64,000 nucleotides of DNA, from positions 310,001 to 374,000 of the forward strand of contig CAXXJQ010000003.1 in assembly GCA_963665045.2 (NCBI GenBank), in the 5' to 3' direction. Every line of letters begins with the position of its first letter. Within the stretch, counting starts at the first letter, position 1. The DNA is from JAFGRU01 sp016934985 (GTDB taxonomy: Bacteria; Desulfobacterota; Desulfuromonadia; Desulfuromonadales; JAAYDE01). Positions 15,524 through 23,957 of the stretch are shown one piece after another. The translations under genes were made by a program, and so were the position numbers. The notes below the pieces were generated by a model. That model was not told the origin of the DNA. It saw only the letters and a list, made by a program, of their open reading frames with translations, and did no database searches.

Positions 15524-16729
15524 CTATAACAGGGCCTGATCTATGTCCGCAATAATATCCTCGGCGTTTTCGATCCCTACGGCAAGGCGCACAAGGCCGT
15601 CCTTGATTCCCTGCTCCAGACGTGCTTCACGGGTGTAGTCGTAATAACTGATAGTTGCCGGATGAGTTATCAGCGATTCCACACCGCCAAGGCTTGGCCC
15701 GATACTCAACATCTTCAAGCGGCTGAGGAATTCCAGGGCATAGGAGATGTTTTCCTCAACCTCGAAAGTTATAACCCCGCCGAAACCCTTCATCTGCCGT
15801 TGAGCCACATCATAATGGGGGTGGCTCGGCAGGCCGGGATAGTAAACCCGCTTGATCTTGGGGTGGTTTTCCAGGTGCTTGGCGACGGTCATGGCGGTTT
15901 CGTTGTGGCGCAGCATGCGGAGTTCGAAGGTTTTAAGGCCGCGCAGCAGGAGATAGGAACAGTGGGGGTCGATGACGCCGCCGGTGACCTTGAGATAGTC
16001 GCGAATCGGTTGAGTCAGCTCCTTTTTGCCGAGGACCACGCCGCTCAACAGGTCATTGTGGCCGCCGAGATATTTGGTGGCGCTGTGAATGACCAGATCG
16101 ATACCGAATTCCAGCGGCTTCTGGTTGAAAGGTGTGGCAAAGGTGCTGTCAGAAATGATGAGGATGTCTTTGCCTTTGAAAATGCCGACCAGGCGGTCCA
16201 AGTCCATGATGTTGAGATAGGGGTTGGTCGGGGATTCGGAGAAGAAGACCTTGGTGTTGGGGCGGATAGCGTTTTCGATGGCTTCGTAATCGCACATCTT
16301 GACGATGGTGCAGTCGATATTGAAGCGGAAAAGGTATTTTTTGCAGAAATCGAGGGTTCGCTTGTAGGCGTCATCGGTGATGATAATGTGGTCACCGGAA
16401 TTGAGCAGAGAAAACAGGGTCGTGGTTATGGCGCTCATCCCCGATGAAAAGAGGACCGCGTCTTCGGTTTCTTCCAGGGCGGCAAGTTTCTCTTCCGCCG
16501 CAAACTGGGTCGGGTGGCCGTAGCGGCTGTATTCATAGCGGCCCGCGACACCTTCGGCCAGCTTTTCGATTTCTTCGGTGTTTTTAAAAATGAAGGTGGA
16601 GCATTGGACGATAGGGGTGGTTATGGAACCGAATTGGTTATTGCGAATTTCCCCGGAATGAACGGCGCGGGTGGAAAACCCTTTATCTGAAAAACCCTTG
16701 CTTGAAAATCCCCTTTTCTCTTCCTTCAT
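15524..16729 (-). CDS. Trans-sulfuration PLP enzyme (cystathionine gamma-synthase / methionine gamma-lyase family)
   Basis: A 401-residue PLP-dependent enzyme of the Cys/Met metabolism family. AAAGGAG 6 nt upstream supports the ATG at 16729; the longer frame begins ten codons earlier without a site. Visible are YEYSRYGHPT, the PLP-ring stacking region SSGMSAITTTL, the Asp in ILIISDSTFATPF, and the Schiff-base lysine in DLVIHSATKYLGGHNDLLSG. The C-terminal SIGPSLGGVESLITHPA and RLAVGIENAEDIIADIDQAL are typical. The exact reaction (cystathionine synthesis, O-acyl-homoserine sulfhydrylation or gamma/beta elimination) cannot be fixed from sequence alone. A palindromic leader hairpin precedes it. 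Confidence 0.9.
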   Translation of the reverse strand: MKEEKRGFSSKGFSDKGFSTRAVHSGEIRNNQFGSITTPIVQCSTFIFKNTEEIEKLAEGVAGRYEYSRYGHPTQFAAEEKLAALEETEDAVLFSSGMSAITTTLFSLLNSGDHIIITDDAYKRTLDFCKKYLFRFNIDCTIVKMCDYEAIENAIRPNTKVFFSESPTNPYLNIMDLDRLVGIFKGKDILIISDSTFATPFNQKPLEFGIDLVIHSATKYLGGHNDLLSGVVLGKKELTQPIRDYLKVTGGVIDPHCSYLLLRGLKTFELRMLRHNETAMTVAKHLENHPKIKRVYYPGLPSHPHYDVAQRQMKGFGGVITFEVEENISYALEFLSRLKMLSIGPSLGGVESLITHPATISYYDYTREARLEQGIKDGLVRLAVGIENAEDIIADIDQALL

Positions 16730-16745
16730 CAGTTTCTCCTTTAGT

Positions 16746-16784
16746 GGCGGAAAAGCCATTACTGGTAACCAGTACTTTCCCGCC
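16746..16784 (-). promoter_or_regulatory. Palindromic hairpin just upstream of the PLP-enzyme ribosome binding site
   Basis: GGCGGAAAAG and CTTTCCCGCC form outer arms, and the centre is the perfect 12-bp palindrome ACTGGTTACCAGT-like (ACTGGTAACCAGT, odd centre) at about 16761-16773. It lies only 6 bp from the Shine-Dalgarno sequence (16736-16740). It could be an operator or a translation-controlling hairpin. It does not match SAM-I or SAM-II riboswitch cores. Confidence 0.4.
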
Positions 16785-16947
16785 GAATTTCATTTTCCCA
16801 GATCCAGATCCTATGTCAGGACAAAAGCAGGGCTTACAAGCAGTCCAGTGAAAGTTCCTGCCTGACCGGAATGAATGATTCTATACCGGAGCGCTGATAA
16901 AATAAAGGGGGTTAAGCTGTTTTTTCCCAGGAAGAGGGTACCAACAT

Positions 16948-17463
16948 TCAAGTCCAGCGTTCATAGCGGATTATTTTTTCGAGGGTCAGGCGGTCTTTGG
17001 ACTCAATGGAGGGGTCGCGCGGATAGCCCAGGGGCAGTAGACTGACTACGGGTACTTCCGGTGGGATGTTGAGAAGCTTTTTGACCTCCTCGGCATGGAA
17101 TGCACCGATCCAGCAGGTTCCCAGGCCCTCCGCCGTGGCGCAAAGGGTAATATGGTCAATGGCGATGGCCAGGTCGATGGGGTAGCAGCGCTGGCCGCAG
17201 GTCATAACATGTTCGTTTGTTTCAGCGCAGCAGACCACGACCACGGGTGCTTCGGCCACTTGTTTCTGGCCTTTGGCAGCTTCCGCCAGCCTTTGCCGCA
17301 TGGCCGGGTCGCGTACAACGACGAAACGCCATTCCTGAAAATTGCGCGCCGACGGGGCGAGGCGGGCGGCTTCGAGGATGCGGAGCAAAATTTCGTCAGC
17401 GACCTCTTTGTCGAGGAAAGAACGGACACTTTTGCGGGCGGCTATGGTTTCGTAGACATTCAT
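16948..17463 (-). CDS. Nitroreductase-family FMN protein
   Basis: A 171-residue single-domain nitroreductase-fold flavoprotein, probably homodimeric and NAD(P)H-dependent. The start at 17463 (MNVYETIAARKSVRSF) lies 7 nt after AGGAG; an ATG two codons upstream is too close to that site. The FMN-binding features RKSVRSF, APSARNFQEWRF and LGTCWIGAF are present. Two cysteines in VVVVCCAETNEHVMTCGQRC are unusual for the family and could be redox-active. The substrate is unknown. It is separated by over 100 bp from neighbours on both sides. Confidence 0.85.
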   Translation of the reverse strand: MNVYETIAARKSVRSFLDKEVADEILLRILEAARLAPSARNFQEWRFVVVRDPAMRQRLAEAAKGQKQVAEAPVVVVCCAETNEHVMTCGQRCYPIDLAIAIDHITLCATAEGLGTCWIGAFHAEEVKKLLNIPPEVPVVSLLPLGYPRDPSIESKDRLTLEKIIRYERWT

Positions 17464-17572
17464 CGGCATTCTCCTGGGAATTTTCTTGTTGTCATTGTCC
17501 AGCCCCTTGGATGGTTTTATGCGGCCCCTGGAAAGGGCCGCACGAACCTCCCGGAAGCAGAGGTATTGTCAT

Positions 17573-18529
17573 CTAAACATGGTTGCGAAGCATCAACTCC
17601 AGCGGATGAGGGTTGAGGTAGTGCTGCCGGGCCAGGTAGGTTTCATGGTATTTGCGGACATAATGGTTGAGCAGGGTAACGGGAACGATGAGGGGGATGA
17701 GGCCCCGATGATAATTCTCGATGAGGGTTTTTAGTTCCGCCTTTTCATCGCTTGAGAGTTGTTTTTTGAAATAGCCCATGACGTGCTCAAGAACATTGGT
17801 GTTTTTGCGGGTGGTAGCAATGAGTTTGAGGACTTCCATCATGGTAGTGACGTATCTATCGGCAAGTTCCCCGAGGGACCGGTCCTTCCCGCCCGCAACC
17901 AGGGCACCCAGCTCTTTGAGAACTTTCGGCGAGTGGGCCATGAGAATCAGTTTGTGGTCAGCGTGGAAATCCATGAGTCCCTTCAGGCTGGGTCCCTGGC
18001 GGATAAGATCCTGCCAGCGCTTGAAGACAAAAATTCTTTCAATAAAGTTCTCTTTCAGACCGGCATCGTGGAGACGTCCCTCATCTTCCACGGGAAGCAG
18101 AGGGAAACGCTCCATGAAAGCCCTGGCAAAAATGCCGACGCCGCTTTTTGCCGCGCCGCCATCTGGTTTATAAACCTTGACGCCGCGCATTCCCGAGCTG
18201 GGAGAGCGGCTTTTGAAAATAAAGCCGCACAAACCCAACTGCTCCAATTCGTCGAGTTTTTCCTTGCCCCATTCCTGCATTCTGGGGGTATGATCGATGC
18301 CGGTTTTTTGAGTCATCAAGCGGTGCTTTCCCTCGATATCCACCAGGCGCATGGCTTCGCGCGGGATGGAAAGGCCGCATTCCACTTCCGGGCAGACGGG
18401 GACAAACTCGACGAACCTGCCGAGCTGGTCGCGCAGGTAGCGGTCCAGCTTATGCTGCCCGTCGTAGCGCACCTTGTTGCCAAGCAGGCAGGAGCTGATT
18501 CCGATAAGGGGCGGGTTCTGAGCGCTCAT
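17573..18529 (-). CDS. DUF523-DUF1722 fusion protein (TudS-like N-terminal domain)
   Basis: A 318-residue cytosolic protein. The start at 18529 follows AGAGGATAACC. Residues 1-160 form a DUF523 domain with three conserved cysteines, in GISSCLLGNKVRYDG, PVCPEVECGLSIPRE and GLCGFIFKSRSPS. DUF523 includes the [4Fe-4S] thiouracil desulfurase TudS, so cluster binding is plausible. Residues 175-315 form DUF1722 (GLMDFHADHKLILMAHSPK; later VPVTLLNHYVRKY and the terminal HPLELMLRNHV). The two-domain architecture occurs in E. coli YbgA-like contexts, where function is unresolved. It is divergent from uvrC. Confidence 0.8.
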   Translation of the reverse strand: MSAQNPPLIGISSCLLGNKVRYDGQHKLDRYLRDQLGRFVEFVPVCPEVECGLSIPREAMRLVDIEGKHRLMTQKTGIDHTPRMQEWGKEKLDELEQLGLCGFIFKSRSPSSGMRGVKVYKPDGGAAKSGVGIFARAFMERFPLLPVEDEGRLHDAGLKENFIERIFVFKRWQDLIRQGPSLKGLMDFHADHKLILMAHSPKVLKELGALVAGGKDRSLGELADRYVTTMMEVLKLIATTRKNTNVLEHVMGYFKKQLSSDEKAELKTLIENYHRGLIPLIVPVTLLNHYVRKYHETYLARQHYLNPHPLELMLRNHV

Positions 18530-18753
18530 GGTTATCCTCTGGTCTCGCAAGGGGGTTTTGTTTTAAAATGAACAACACTGTTTTCATTGTTGGCGAATTG
18601 CTTGGTGGCAGCTCATTTCAAAGGGGGCATGAAACTTAGTATGGTAGCCAACCGTTGCAAACGAGATACGCCTTATTCGCTTCAGGATATCTATCAGAAT
18701 AACATCAGGGCGCCGGGAATCCAGCCTGCGTCTAAAAAATAGATTTTATAAAG

Positions 18754-20598
18754 ATGCCTTCCATGAGTGAAAATCAGCTCCAATTCAACCCCGCAAGCTA
18801 CCCGGCTGCCAGCGGCGTTTATCTGATGCGCGGTGAGAAGGACCAGGTCCTTTACGTCGGCAAGGCCAACAACCTGCGAAAACGCCTGCGCAGCTATTTT
18901 TCGTCTGCCGGGGATGGCCGCCCCCATATCCGTTTTCTGGTTCAGCAGATAAGGCGCATAGAGACCATAGTCACGGACACCGAGAAAGAGGCCCTGCTGC
19001 TGGAAAACACACTGATCAAAAAGCACCGGCCGCGCTACAACATCCGCCTGCGAGACGACAAGACCTATGTTTCCCTGCGTATCGACTTCAATGAAGAATT
19101 CCCCTTTCTACAGATCGTCCGCCGGGTGAAAAAGGACGGAGCCACCTATTTCGGCCCCTTCAGTTCTTCCGGTGCGGTACGTGAGACCCTGAAAAAGATA
19201 TATCGAATTTTCCCTCTACGGCACTATCCCATGGAGCGCTGCCGCCGCAGGAGCCGGCCCTGCCTCTATTACCAGATCGGCCAGTGCAGTGCGCCCTGCC
19301 ATGGAAAAATCAGCCGCGAGGACTATCTGAAACAGGTCAATGGCGCGATTTCTCTGCTGGCGGGAAAAGAGAAAGAGTTGATGGACACCCTCAAGGGGAA
19401 AATGCATGAAGCGGCGGCGGCCATGCGTTTTGAGGAGGCAGCCCGTTTCCGGGATCAGATTCAGGCCCTTGAGTTGACTGCTGAGAAACAGAAGGTCAGT
19501 GACGCCAAAGGCATGGATCAGGATGTGATCGGTCTTCATCGTGAGGGCGGAAACGTAGAGATCACGGCTCTGTTCGTGCGTGGTGGAAGTCTGATCAGCC
19601 GCCGGGACTTCAACCTTGAATGGAGTCTGGGGGCGGAGGAGCTTCTCGCCTCTTTTCTACAGCAATACTATGGGGCGGAGGTCTTTATCCCCGACCGGAT
19701 TCTCGTCAGTTTGCCCCCCGCCTCCCTTGAAACCATTGAGCTCTGGCTGTCTGAGCGCAAGGGACGGCAGGTGCGGATTATTGCCCCAGCCAGGGGACCT
19801 TCGAAGAAGATGGTAGAAATGGCGGAGCGCAATGCTTTGGAAAGTTGCCGGCAGCGGGAAAACCACCGGGAGGGCCGGGACAAGGTCCTTTACGAGATTC
19901 AGAAAAACCTGGGTTTGCGGAAGCTGCCCATGCGCATGGAATGTTATGATATTTCCAATGTCCAGGGCCGTTTCTCCGTTGGGAGCATGGCGGTTTTTTT
20001 ACGGGGAGAAGCGGCTAAAAGGGAATATCGACGCTTTCGTATAAAAACCGTTGCCGGAGCTGATGATTTTGCCTCCCTTGCCGAAGTGTTGAGGCGTCGT
20101 TTAACAAGGGGCTTGAGTGAAGGGGTATTGCCTGACTTCGTGCTGATCGATGGTGGCCAGGGGCAGCTTTCAGGGGTTATGTCTGTATTAAAAGAACTCG
20201 GCCTGGAGAAAAAGATTGATATTGCCGGTCTGGCCAAAAGCCGGGTTAAAGCAGATGCGCAGGGAGATGTTGTCGAACGTTCTGAAGAACGTTTGTTTTT
20301 ACCGGGAGAAAAGGAACCCGTCATTTTTGGTGAAGGCCTTCCCGCGCTTTTTATGCTGGAAAAACTGCGCAATGAAGCGCATCGTTTTGCCATAACCTAC
20401 CACCGCAGTTTGAGGAGTCGGGCGGCCTTGGGTTCTTCTCTGGATGAGATACCCGGCATCGGGCCAAAACGAAAAAAAAGTTTGTTAAAGCATTTTGGCA
20501 GCATAACAAACATCCGCAAAGCGAGCCGGGAGGAATTGCGGTCCTGCCCGGGGCTTTCTCCAGGCATGGCGGAAGATGTATATGGTTATTTCCACTGA
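18754..20598 (+). CDS. uvrC: Excinuclease ABC subunit C
   Basis: UvrC makes both incisions in nucleotide excision repair after UvrAB damage recognition. The 614 residues contain the GIY-YIG nuclease (SGVYLMRGEKDQVLYVGKAN, residues 20-40), a Cys-rich stretch CYxx...QCSAPCHGKISREDY, the UVR motif for UvrB binding (MRFEEAARFRDQIQALE, near 228), the RNase H-like second nuclease (MECYDISNVQG; DFVLIDGGQGQLSGV) and C-terminal helix-hairpin-helix repeats (LDEIPGIGPKRKKSLLKHFG). Length is normal. No clear Shine-Dalgarno precedes either the ATG at 18754 or the in-frame ATG three codons on, so the exact start is uncertain. Confidence 0.97.
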   Translation: MPSMSENQLQFNPASYPAASGVYLMRGEKDQVLYVGKANNLRKRLRSYFSSAGDGRPHIRFLVQQIRRIETIVTDTEKEALLLENTLIKKHRPRYNIRLRDDKTYVSLRIDFNEEFPFLQIVRRVKKDGATYFGPFSSSGAVRETLKKIYRIFPLRHYPMERCRRRSRPCLYYQIGQCSAPCHGKISREDYLKQVNGAISLLAGKEKELMDTLKGKMHEAAAAMRFEEAARFRDQIQALELTAEKQKVSDAKGMDQDVIGLHREGGNVEITALFVRGGSLISRRDFNLEWSLGAEELLASFLQQYYGAEVFIPDRILVSLPPASLETIELWLSERKGRQVRIIAPARGPSKKMVEMAERNALESCRQRENHREGRDKVLYEIQKNLGLRKLPMRMECYDISNVQGRFSVGSMAVFLRGEAAKREYRRFRIKTVAGADDFASLAEVLRRRLTRGLSEGVLPDFVLIDGGQGQLSGVMSVLKELGLEKKIDIAGLAKSRVKADAQGDVVERSEERLFLPGEKEPVIFGEGLPALFMLEKLRNEAHRFAITYHRSLRSRAALGSSLDEIPGIGPKRKKSLLKHFGSITNIRKASREELRSCPGLSPGMAEDVYGYFH

Positions 20599-20776
20599 AT
20601 GTGTTCATATGGGGATTCAATGCAGTTTTGAGAGGCGTTGATGACGTTGAAGGCCCGCATTGGAGATCAATGGAATCAACCATCGCCAGACTGGTGCTGG
20701 AGGTCTCTCCTTTGGGGCCGCGAGCCCGCCATACCGAGCAACATGCAATTTTTTTTAGTTAAGGGAATAAAATTAA

Positions 20777-20804
20777 TTGAAATTTATAGAGATTCAGCTA
20801 ATAT
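20777..20804 (+). promoter_or_regulatory. Candidate promoter of the perR-like gene
   Basis: TTGAAA at 20777-20782 and TAATAT at 20799-20804, spaced 16 bp, lie about 85 bp upstream of the Fur-family start. The surrounding AT-rich dyad could include a PerR/Fur-type site, but it does not match the TTATAATNATTATAA consensus closely. Confidence 0.35.
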
Positions 20805-20889
20805 TATATATTGGCTTTAAGAATTTGTCGCCAGCGGAGCATTTTTCCGGTGGAGGTGTTTGAGTTTTTTTCCCAGGGGAGAGGTTCTT

Positions 20890-21324
20890 ATGAAAAATGT
20901 TGAAATCCGTGTTCAGGACCTGGTAGATAAACTGCGGATCAAGGATTATCGAATAACCCCCCAGCGCTTGGCAATTCTGAAAACGTTGGCGTCAACGAGG
21001 GCCCATCCCAGCGTGGAGCAGATATTTGATAAGGTCAAGGTTGACTTTCCCACCACCAGTATTGCGACAGTCTACAAGACCGTTTCTCTTTTAAAAGATA
21101 TGGGGGAACTGATAGAGTTCAGCTTTGGTGAGGGGAGCAACCATTATGATGGCCGTAGTGCCGTTCCTCATCCCCATTTCATTTGTACCTCCTGCCGGAA
21201 AATCGAGGATATCGATGTGCCTGATCTGGAGATGATCACCGAAAAACTGGCAGAAAAGGAAAACTACCAGATTACCGCCTTCCAATTGAATTTTTATGGA
21301 AAATGTCCCGATTGCAATAGGTAA
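20890..21324 (+). CDS. Fur-family regulator, PerR-like
   Basis: A 144-residue metal-dependent transcriptional regulator. The ATG at 20890 (MKNVEIRVQDL) follows GGGAGAGG; the longer frame from 20860 lacks support. An N-terminal winged helix (KDYRITPQRLAILKTLASTR; SIATVYKTVSLLKDMGEL) precedes the dimerisation/metal domain, with the structural zinc pairs CTSC (HFICTSCRKIEDID) and CPDC at the C-terminus. The adjacent rubrerythrin gene favours a peroxide-responsive PerR role over iron (Fur) or zinc (Zur) control; this is inferred from context. A terminator-like hairpin separates the two genes. Confidence 0.85.
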   Translation: MKNVEIRVQDLVDKLRIKDYRITPQRLAILKTLASTRAHPSVEQIFDKVKVDFPTTSIATVYKTVSLLKDMGELIEFSFGEGSNHYDGRSAVPHPHFICTSCRKIEDIDVPDLEMITEKLAEKENYQITAFQLNFYGKCPDCNR

Positions 21325-21392
21325 GTGAAAATCGCCGGGCATAAAGGCATCCTTAGTTCCTGGCCCTGAAGGGTTTTAAGTTCGGATTGAAA

Positions 21393-21416
21393 GGGGCACT
21401 TTTCTGAATGTGCCTT
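21393..21416 (+). terminator. Terminator between perR-like gene and rubrerythrin
   Basis: GGCAC pairs with GTGCC (21395-21399 with 21410-21414, extended by flanking bases) and is followed by a long T-rich tract (21417-21430). It ends only about 40 bp before the rubrerythrin ribosome binding site, so rubrerythrin needs a very close promoter or read-through. Confidence 0.6.
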
Positions 21417-21467
21417 CTTTTTTAATTTTTGTCCGATAATTATTCCTTAAAAGGAGGGAGTGTTAAA

Positions 21468-21977
21468 ATGAGTGAATTGAAAGGTTCACAAACCGAGAAG
21501 GACTTGAAAGAAGCGTTTGCTGGGGAATCCCAGGCTAACCGTAAATATCTGGCCTTTGCAAAGAAAGCTGAGCAGGAAGGTTACGTTCAGGTAGCTAAGC
21601 TTTTCCGGGCTGTTGCTGAGGCGGAGACCATCCATGCCCATGCTCACCTGCGTATCCTTCGAGGTGTCGGGTCGACGGAGGATAACCTTAAGGCTGCTTT
21701 GAGCGGAGAAGCGGAAGAATTTACCCAGATGTACCCGCGAATGATCAGGGCAGCGCAGGATGGCGGGTTTAGCGCAGCCTTGCGTTCGTTTAGCTTTGCC
21801 AATGAAGTGGAAAAGGTTCACCATGATCTCTTTGAGGGTGCTCTCAACAGTCTTGGCAACCAGGATACAGCCGATTATTATGTGTGCCAGGTCTGCGGAC
21901 ATACCCGGGCTGGTAAGACTGAAGAAGCCTGCCCTGTTTGCGGTGCTTTGCCGGAGACGTATTTGAAGGTGGATTGA
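21468..21977 (+). CDS. Rubrerythrin
   Basis: Non-heme diiron peroxidase that reduces H2O2 to water in anaerobes. The 169 residues start at the ATG at 21468, after AAAGGAGGGAG. The ferritin-like four-helix domain carries the diiron ligands in AFAGESQANRKYLAF, EAETIHAHAH and, later, EEFTQMYPRM and FANEVEKVHH. The C-terminal rubredoxin domain has CQVCGHT and CPVCGALPETYLKVD (two CxxC pairs) for one Fe(SCys)4 centre. It lies downstream of a PerR-like regulator, the classic peroxide-stress arrangement, and ends with its own strong terminator. Confidence 0.95.
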   Translation: MSELKGSQTEKDLKEAFAGESQANRKYLAFAKKAEQEGYVQVAKLFRAVAEAETIHAHAHLRILRGVGSTEDNLKAALSGEAEEFTQMYPRMIRAAQDGGFSAALRSFSFANEVEKVHHDLFEGALNSLGNQDTADYYVCQVCGHTRAGKTEEACPVCGALPETYLKVD

Positions 21978-22021
21978 AAACTTTGACTTTTTGCAATCAG
22001 GCACTAAATCAGACATTAGAT

Positions 22022-22050
22022 AAAGCCCGCGGTCAGGCGGGCTTTTTACT
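22022..22050 (+). terminator. Terminator of rubrerythrin
   Basis: AAAGCCCGC and GCGGGCTTT form a tight 9-bp stem followed by a T-rich tail. Confidence 0.85.
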
Positions 22051-22107
22051 TTTCTTTTCATCGTGTTTCTTTTAGAATTCAAAGCCTTGGTCAGCAATGA
22101 TTCTTTC

Positions 22108-22210
22108 AACCTGAAGCCGTGGGTTGAAGGCGGGAAAAGAGGCTGAGTGCCTGGCCTTGAAAGGTCAATTTCTTGCCCTATTGCCCGGACATAACTCACG
22201 GATGCAGGTT
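22108..22210 (+). repeat. MITE-like interspersed repeat, copy R1 (short form)
   Basis: It begins AACCTGAAGCCGTGGGTTG and ends CATAACTCACGGATGCAGGT(T), giving imperfect terminal inverted repeats. Its ends and internal GGCGGGAAAAGAGG, AGTGCCTGGCCT and CTATTGCCCGG match the copy at 41434-41599 (reverse strand), with an internal deletion. It ends 22 bp before the YchF-like start. Confidence 0.7.
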
Positions 22211-22231
22211 AAAAACCTCAGGGATTATTCT

Positions 22232-23302
22232 ATGAAAATCGGACTTATTGGGTGTCAGAATTCGGGGAAAACCACTATTTTCAATGCGTTGACCCGATCG
22301 GAAGCACAGGTCACGGACTTTTCCAATGCCAAGGCGGAACCTAATTTGGCAGTGATCGATGTGGAAGACGAGCGGGTTACCCGTCTTTCAGAAATGTACC
22401 AACCGCGCAAAACCATCTATGCGACCGTGGAGTTTATCGATTTTGTCGGGGTTGCCGGCGGTGCGGAAAAACAGGGGGCGTTTTCGCCTGAATTACTGCA
22501 GTTGGCGAAGAATACCGATGCCCTGGCTTTGGTGGTGCGCAATTTCAGCAATGAAATCATGGGCGCCCCTGGTCCGCTCGAGGATGTCGCACGAGTGGAG
22601 GAAGAGCTGGTCTTTTCCGATCTGATCGTGGTGGAAAATCGCCTGGAAAGAATCGAATGGGAGAATAAAAAAGGGAAAAAATCGAATCAGACCCTGGCCG
22701 AAGAGGCGTTGTTGGGGAAGATCCGTGGGCAACTCAATGACAATCGGCCGATCCGCCGCATGGGCCTGACGGAAGAGGAAGACAAACTGCTCAAAGGTTA
22801 CCAGTTTCTCAGCCGCAAACCATTAATGGTGGTACTGAATTCCGAGGAGGAAAATTTCGGCCGCAATGGCGAGATCCTTGCACGGCTTCAGGAAAACCAT
22901 ACTGTGGTCGAGTTCGCGGGAAATTTTGAGATGGAACTGTCACGCATGACCTCGGACGAGGATATCCAGTTGTTTATGGAGGACCTGGGTGTCGAAGAGT
23001 CGGCCCGCAGCCTGTTAACCCGGACGGCTTATGAACTTCTGGGTTACATCAGTTTCTTCACCGTCGGAGCCGATGAGGTCCGGGCCTGGACTCTGCGTAA
23101 TGGTGAGCCTGCCGTTGCTGCCGCCGGGACCATCCACTCCGATCTGGCCCGGGGGTTTATCCGCGCCGAGTGTTTCAATTATGCCGACCTGATGGCCTGC
23201 GGTTCGGAAAAAGGGGTCAAGGAAAAAGGCCTGCTGCGCCTTGAGGGGAAAGAATACCGGGTCAAGGATGGGGATATCCTTAATATTCGTTTCAACGTTT
23301 AG
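22232..23302 (+). CDS. YchF/OLA1-like P-loop NTPase (divergent)
   Basis: A 356-residue Obg-superfamily NTPase. I start at the ATG at 22232 (MKIGLIGCQNSGKTT) because upstream residues lie inside a repeat element. The P-loop GCQNSGKT is intact, but it differs from the near-invariant GLPNVGKS of ordinary YchF. The G3 region reads FIDFVGVAGG and the G4-like position VVLNSEEENFG. The C-terminal TGS domain is very YchF-like (FFTVGADEVRAWTLRNGEPA; KEYRVKDGDILNIRFNV). YchF proteins prefer ATP and bind ribosomes. This may be a paralogue with altered nucleotide handling, and the canonical ychF may lie elsewhere in the genome. The gene appears monocistronic. Confidence 0.85.
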   Translation: MKIGLIGCQNSGKTTIFNALTRSEAQVTDFSNAKAEPNLAVIDVEDERVTRLSEMYQPRKTIYATVEFIDFVGVAGGAEKQGAFSPELLQLAKNTDALALVVRNFSNEIMGAPGPLEDVARVEEELVFSDLIVVENRLERIEWENKKGKKSNQTLAEEALLGKIRGQLNDNRPIRRMGLTEEEDKLLKGYQFLSRKPLMVVLNSEEENFGRNGEILARLQENHTVVEFAGNFEMELSRMTSDEDIQLFMEDLGVEESARSLLTRTAYELLGYISFFTVGADEVRAWTLRNGEPAVAAAGTIHSDLARGFIRAECFNYADLMACGSEKGVKEKGLLRLEGKEYRVKDGDILNIRFNV

Positions 23303-23395
23303 CTGCCGAATCCGGTTGCTTGGTCTGGTTCGGTGAATCCTTTTACAGGGTTTGCCCTGCAACCTCTGCTGATTTTGTCCTGAAAATTTCGTGAT

Positions 23396-23932
23396 CTAAA
23401 AAGGCCAGAACCCGAGAACAGGCCTGGTGAGAACGGATTCTCGCTGGCTGTTGCTGAGGAGTGATTGGCCCCGTATTTTTTTCAGGGCCAGGGCCGCGCG
23501 TTTGCGGAGATGGACGTTTTTGCTTTTCAAGGCCTTTTTGAGGACCGGAATGGCTCTTTTGTCGCCGATCCAGCCGAGGGAGTTGGCAATATAGCTCTGG
23601 AAATTGGGGTCTGCGGAGGTTTTAAACTGTTCAATCAACGCCGGAACCGCATCCATATCACCCAAAAGTCCTAAAGCAATGACCGCGTCCTTCTGGGTGG
23701 GCTGGTCGTAGGAAATGGCGGGACCATGCTTCATGATAATGATGAGGCGTTCAAGTCGTTGCGGGTCTATTTCCGGCGGGGGTTCCTCACATTCCAGCTC
23801 AGTCACACGATTTTCCAGCTGGTCCAGCTGGGAATCAACCCCCTTTTTGGGAAGAACACAAGCGGACAGGGAAAAAATGAGAAAAAGTCCGAATGAAAAA
23901 ATGTAAAGACGACAACGGCAGGGTACAAACAC
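23396..23932 (-). CDS. HEAT-repeat lipoprotein
   Basis: A 178-residue predicted lipoprotein. The start is the GTG at 23932, 6 nt after GGAGG. The hydrophobic signal (residues 9-24) ends in the lipobox LSAC. A short coiled-coil-like segment (DSQLDQLENRVTELE) precedes two to three HEAT/PBS-type alpha-helical repeats: DAVIALGLLGDMDAVPALIE, SYIANSLGWIGDKRAIPVLK and HLRKRAALALKKI. Such repeats usually bind proteins. No partner is suggested by the neighbours, and the function is unknown. Confidence 0.75.
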   Translation of the reverse strand: MFVPCRCRLYIFSFGLFLIFSLSACVLPKKGVDSQLDQLENRVTELECEEPPPEIDPQRLERLIIIMKHGPAISYDQPTQKDAVIALGLLGDMDAVPALIEQFKTSADPNFQSYIANSLGWIGDKRAIPVLKKALKSKNVHLRKRAALALKKIRGQSLLSNSQRESVLTRPVLGFWPF

Positions 23933-23957
23933 GACTTACCTCCAACAAAACAAGTCA

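Noticed and set aside
16730..16900. SAM riboswitch before the trans-sulfuration enzyme
   Set aside because: Neither the SAM-I core (AGAGGNGGAGGGA and GATGAAACCCGGCAACC) nor SAM-II elements are present; only a simple palindrome is seen.
22124..22231. N-terminal extension of the YchF-like protein
   Set aside because: It is translated from interspersed repeat R1 and precedes the canonical N-terminus MKIGLIG.
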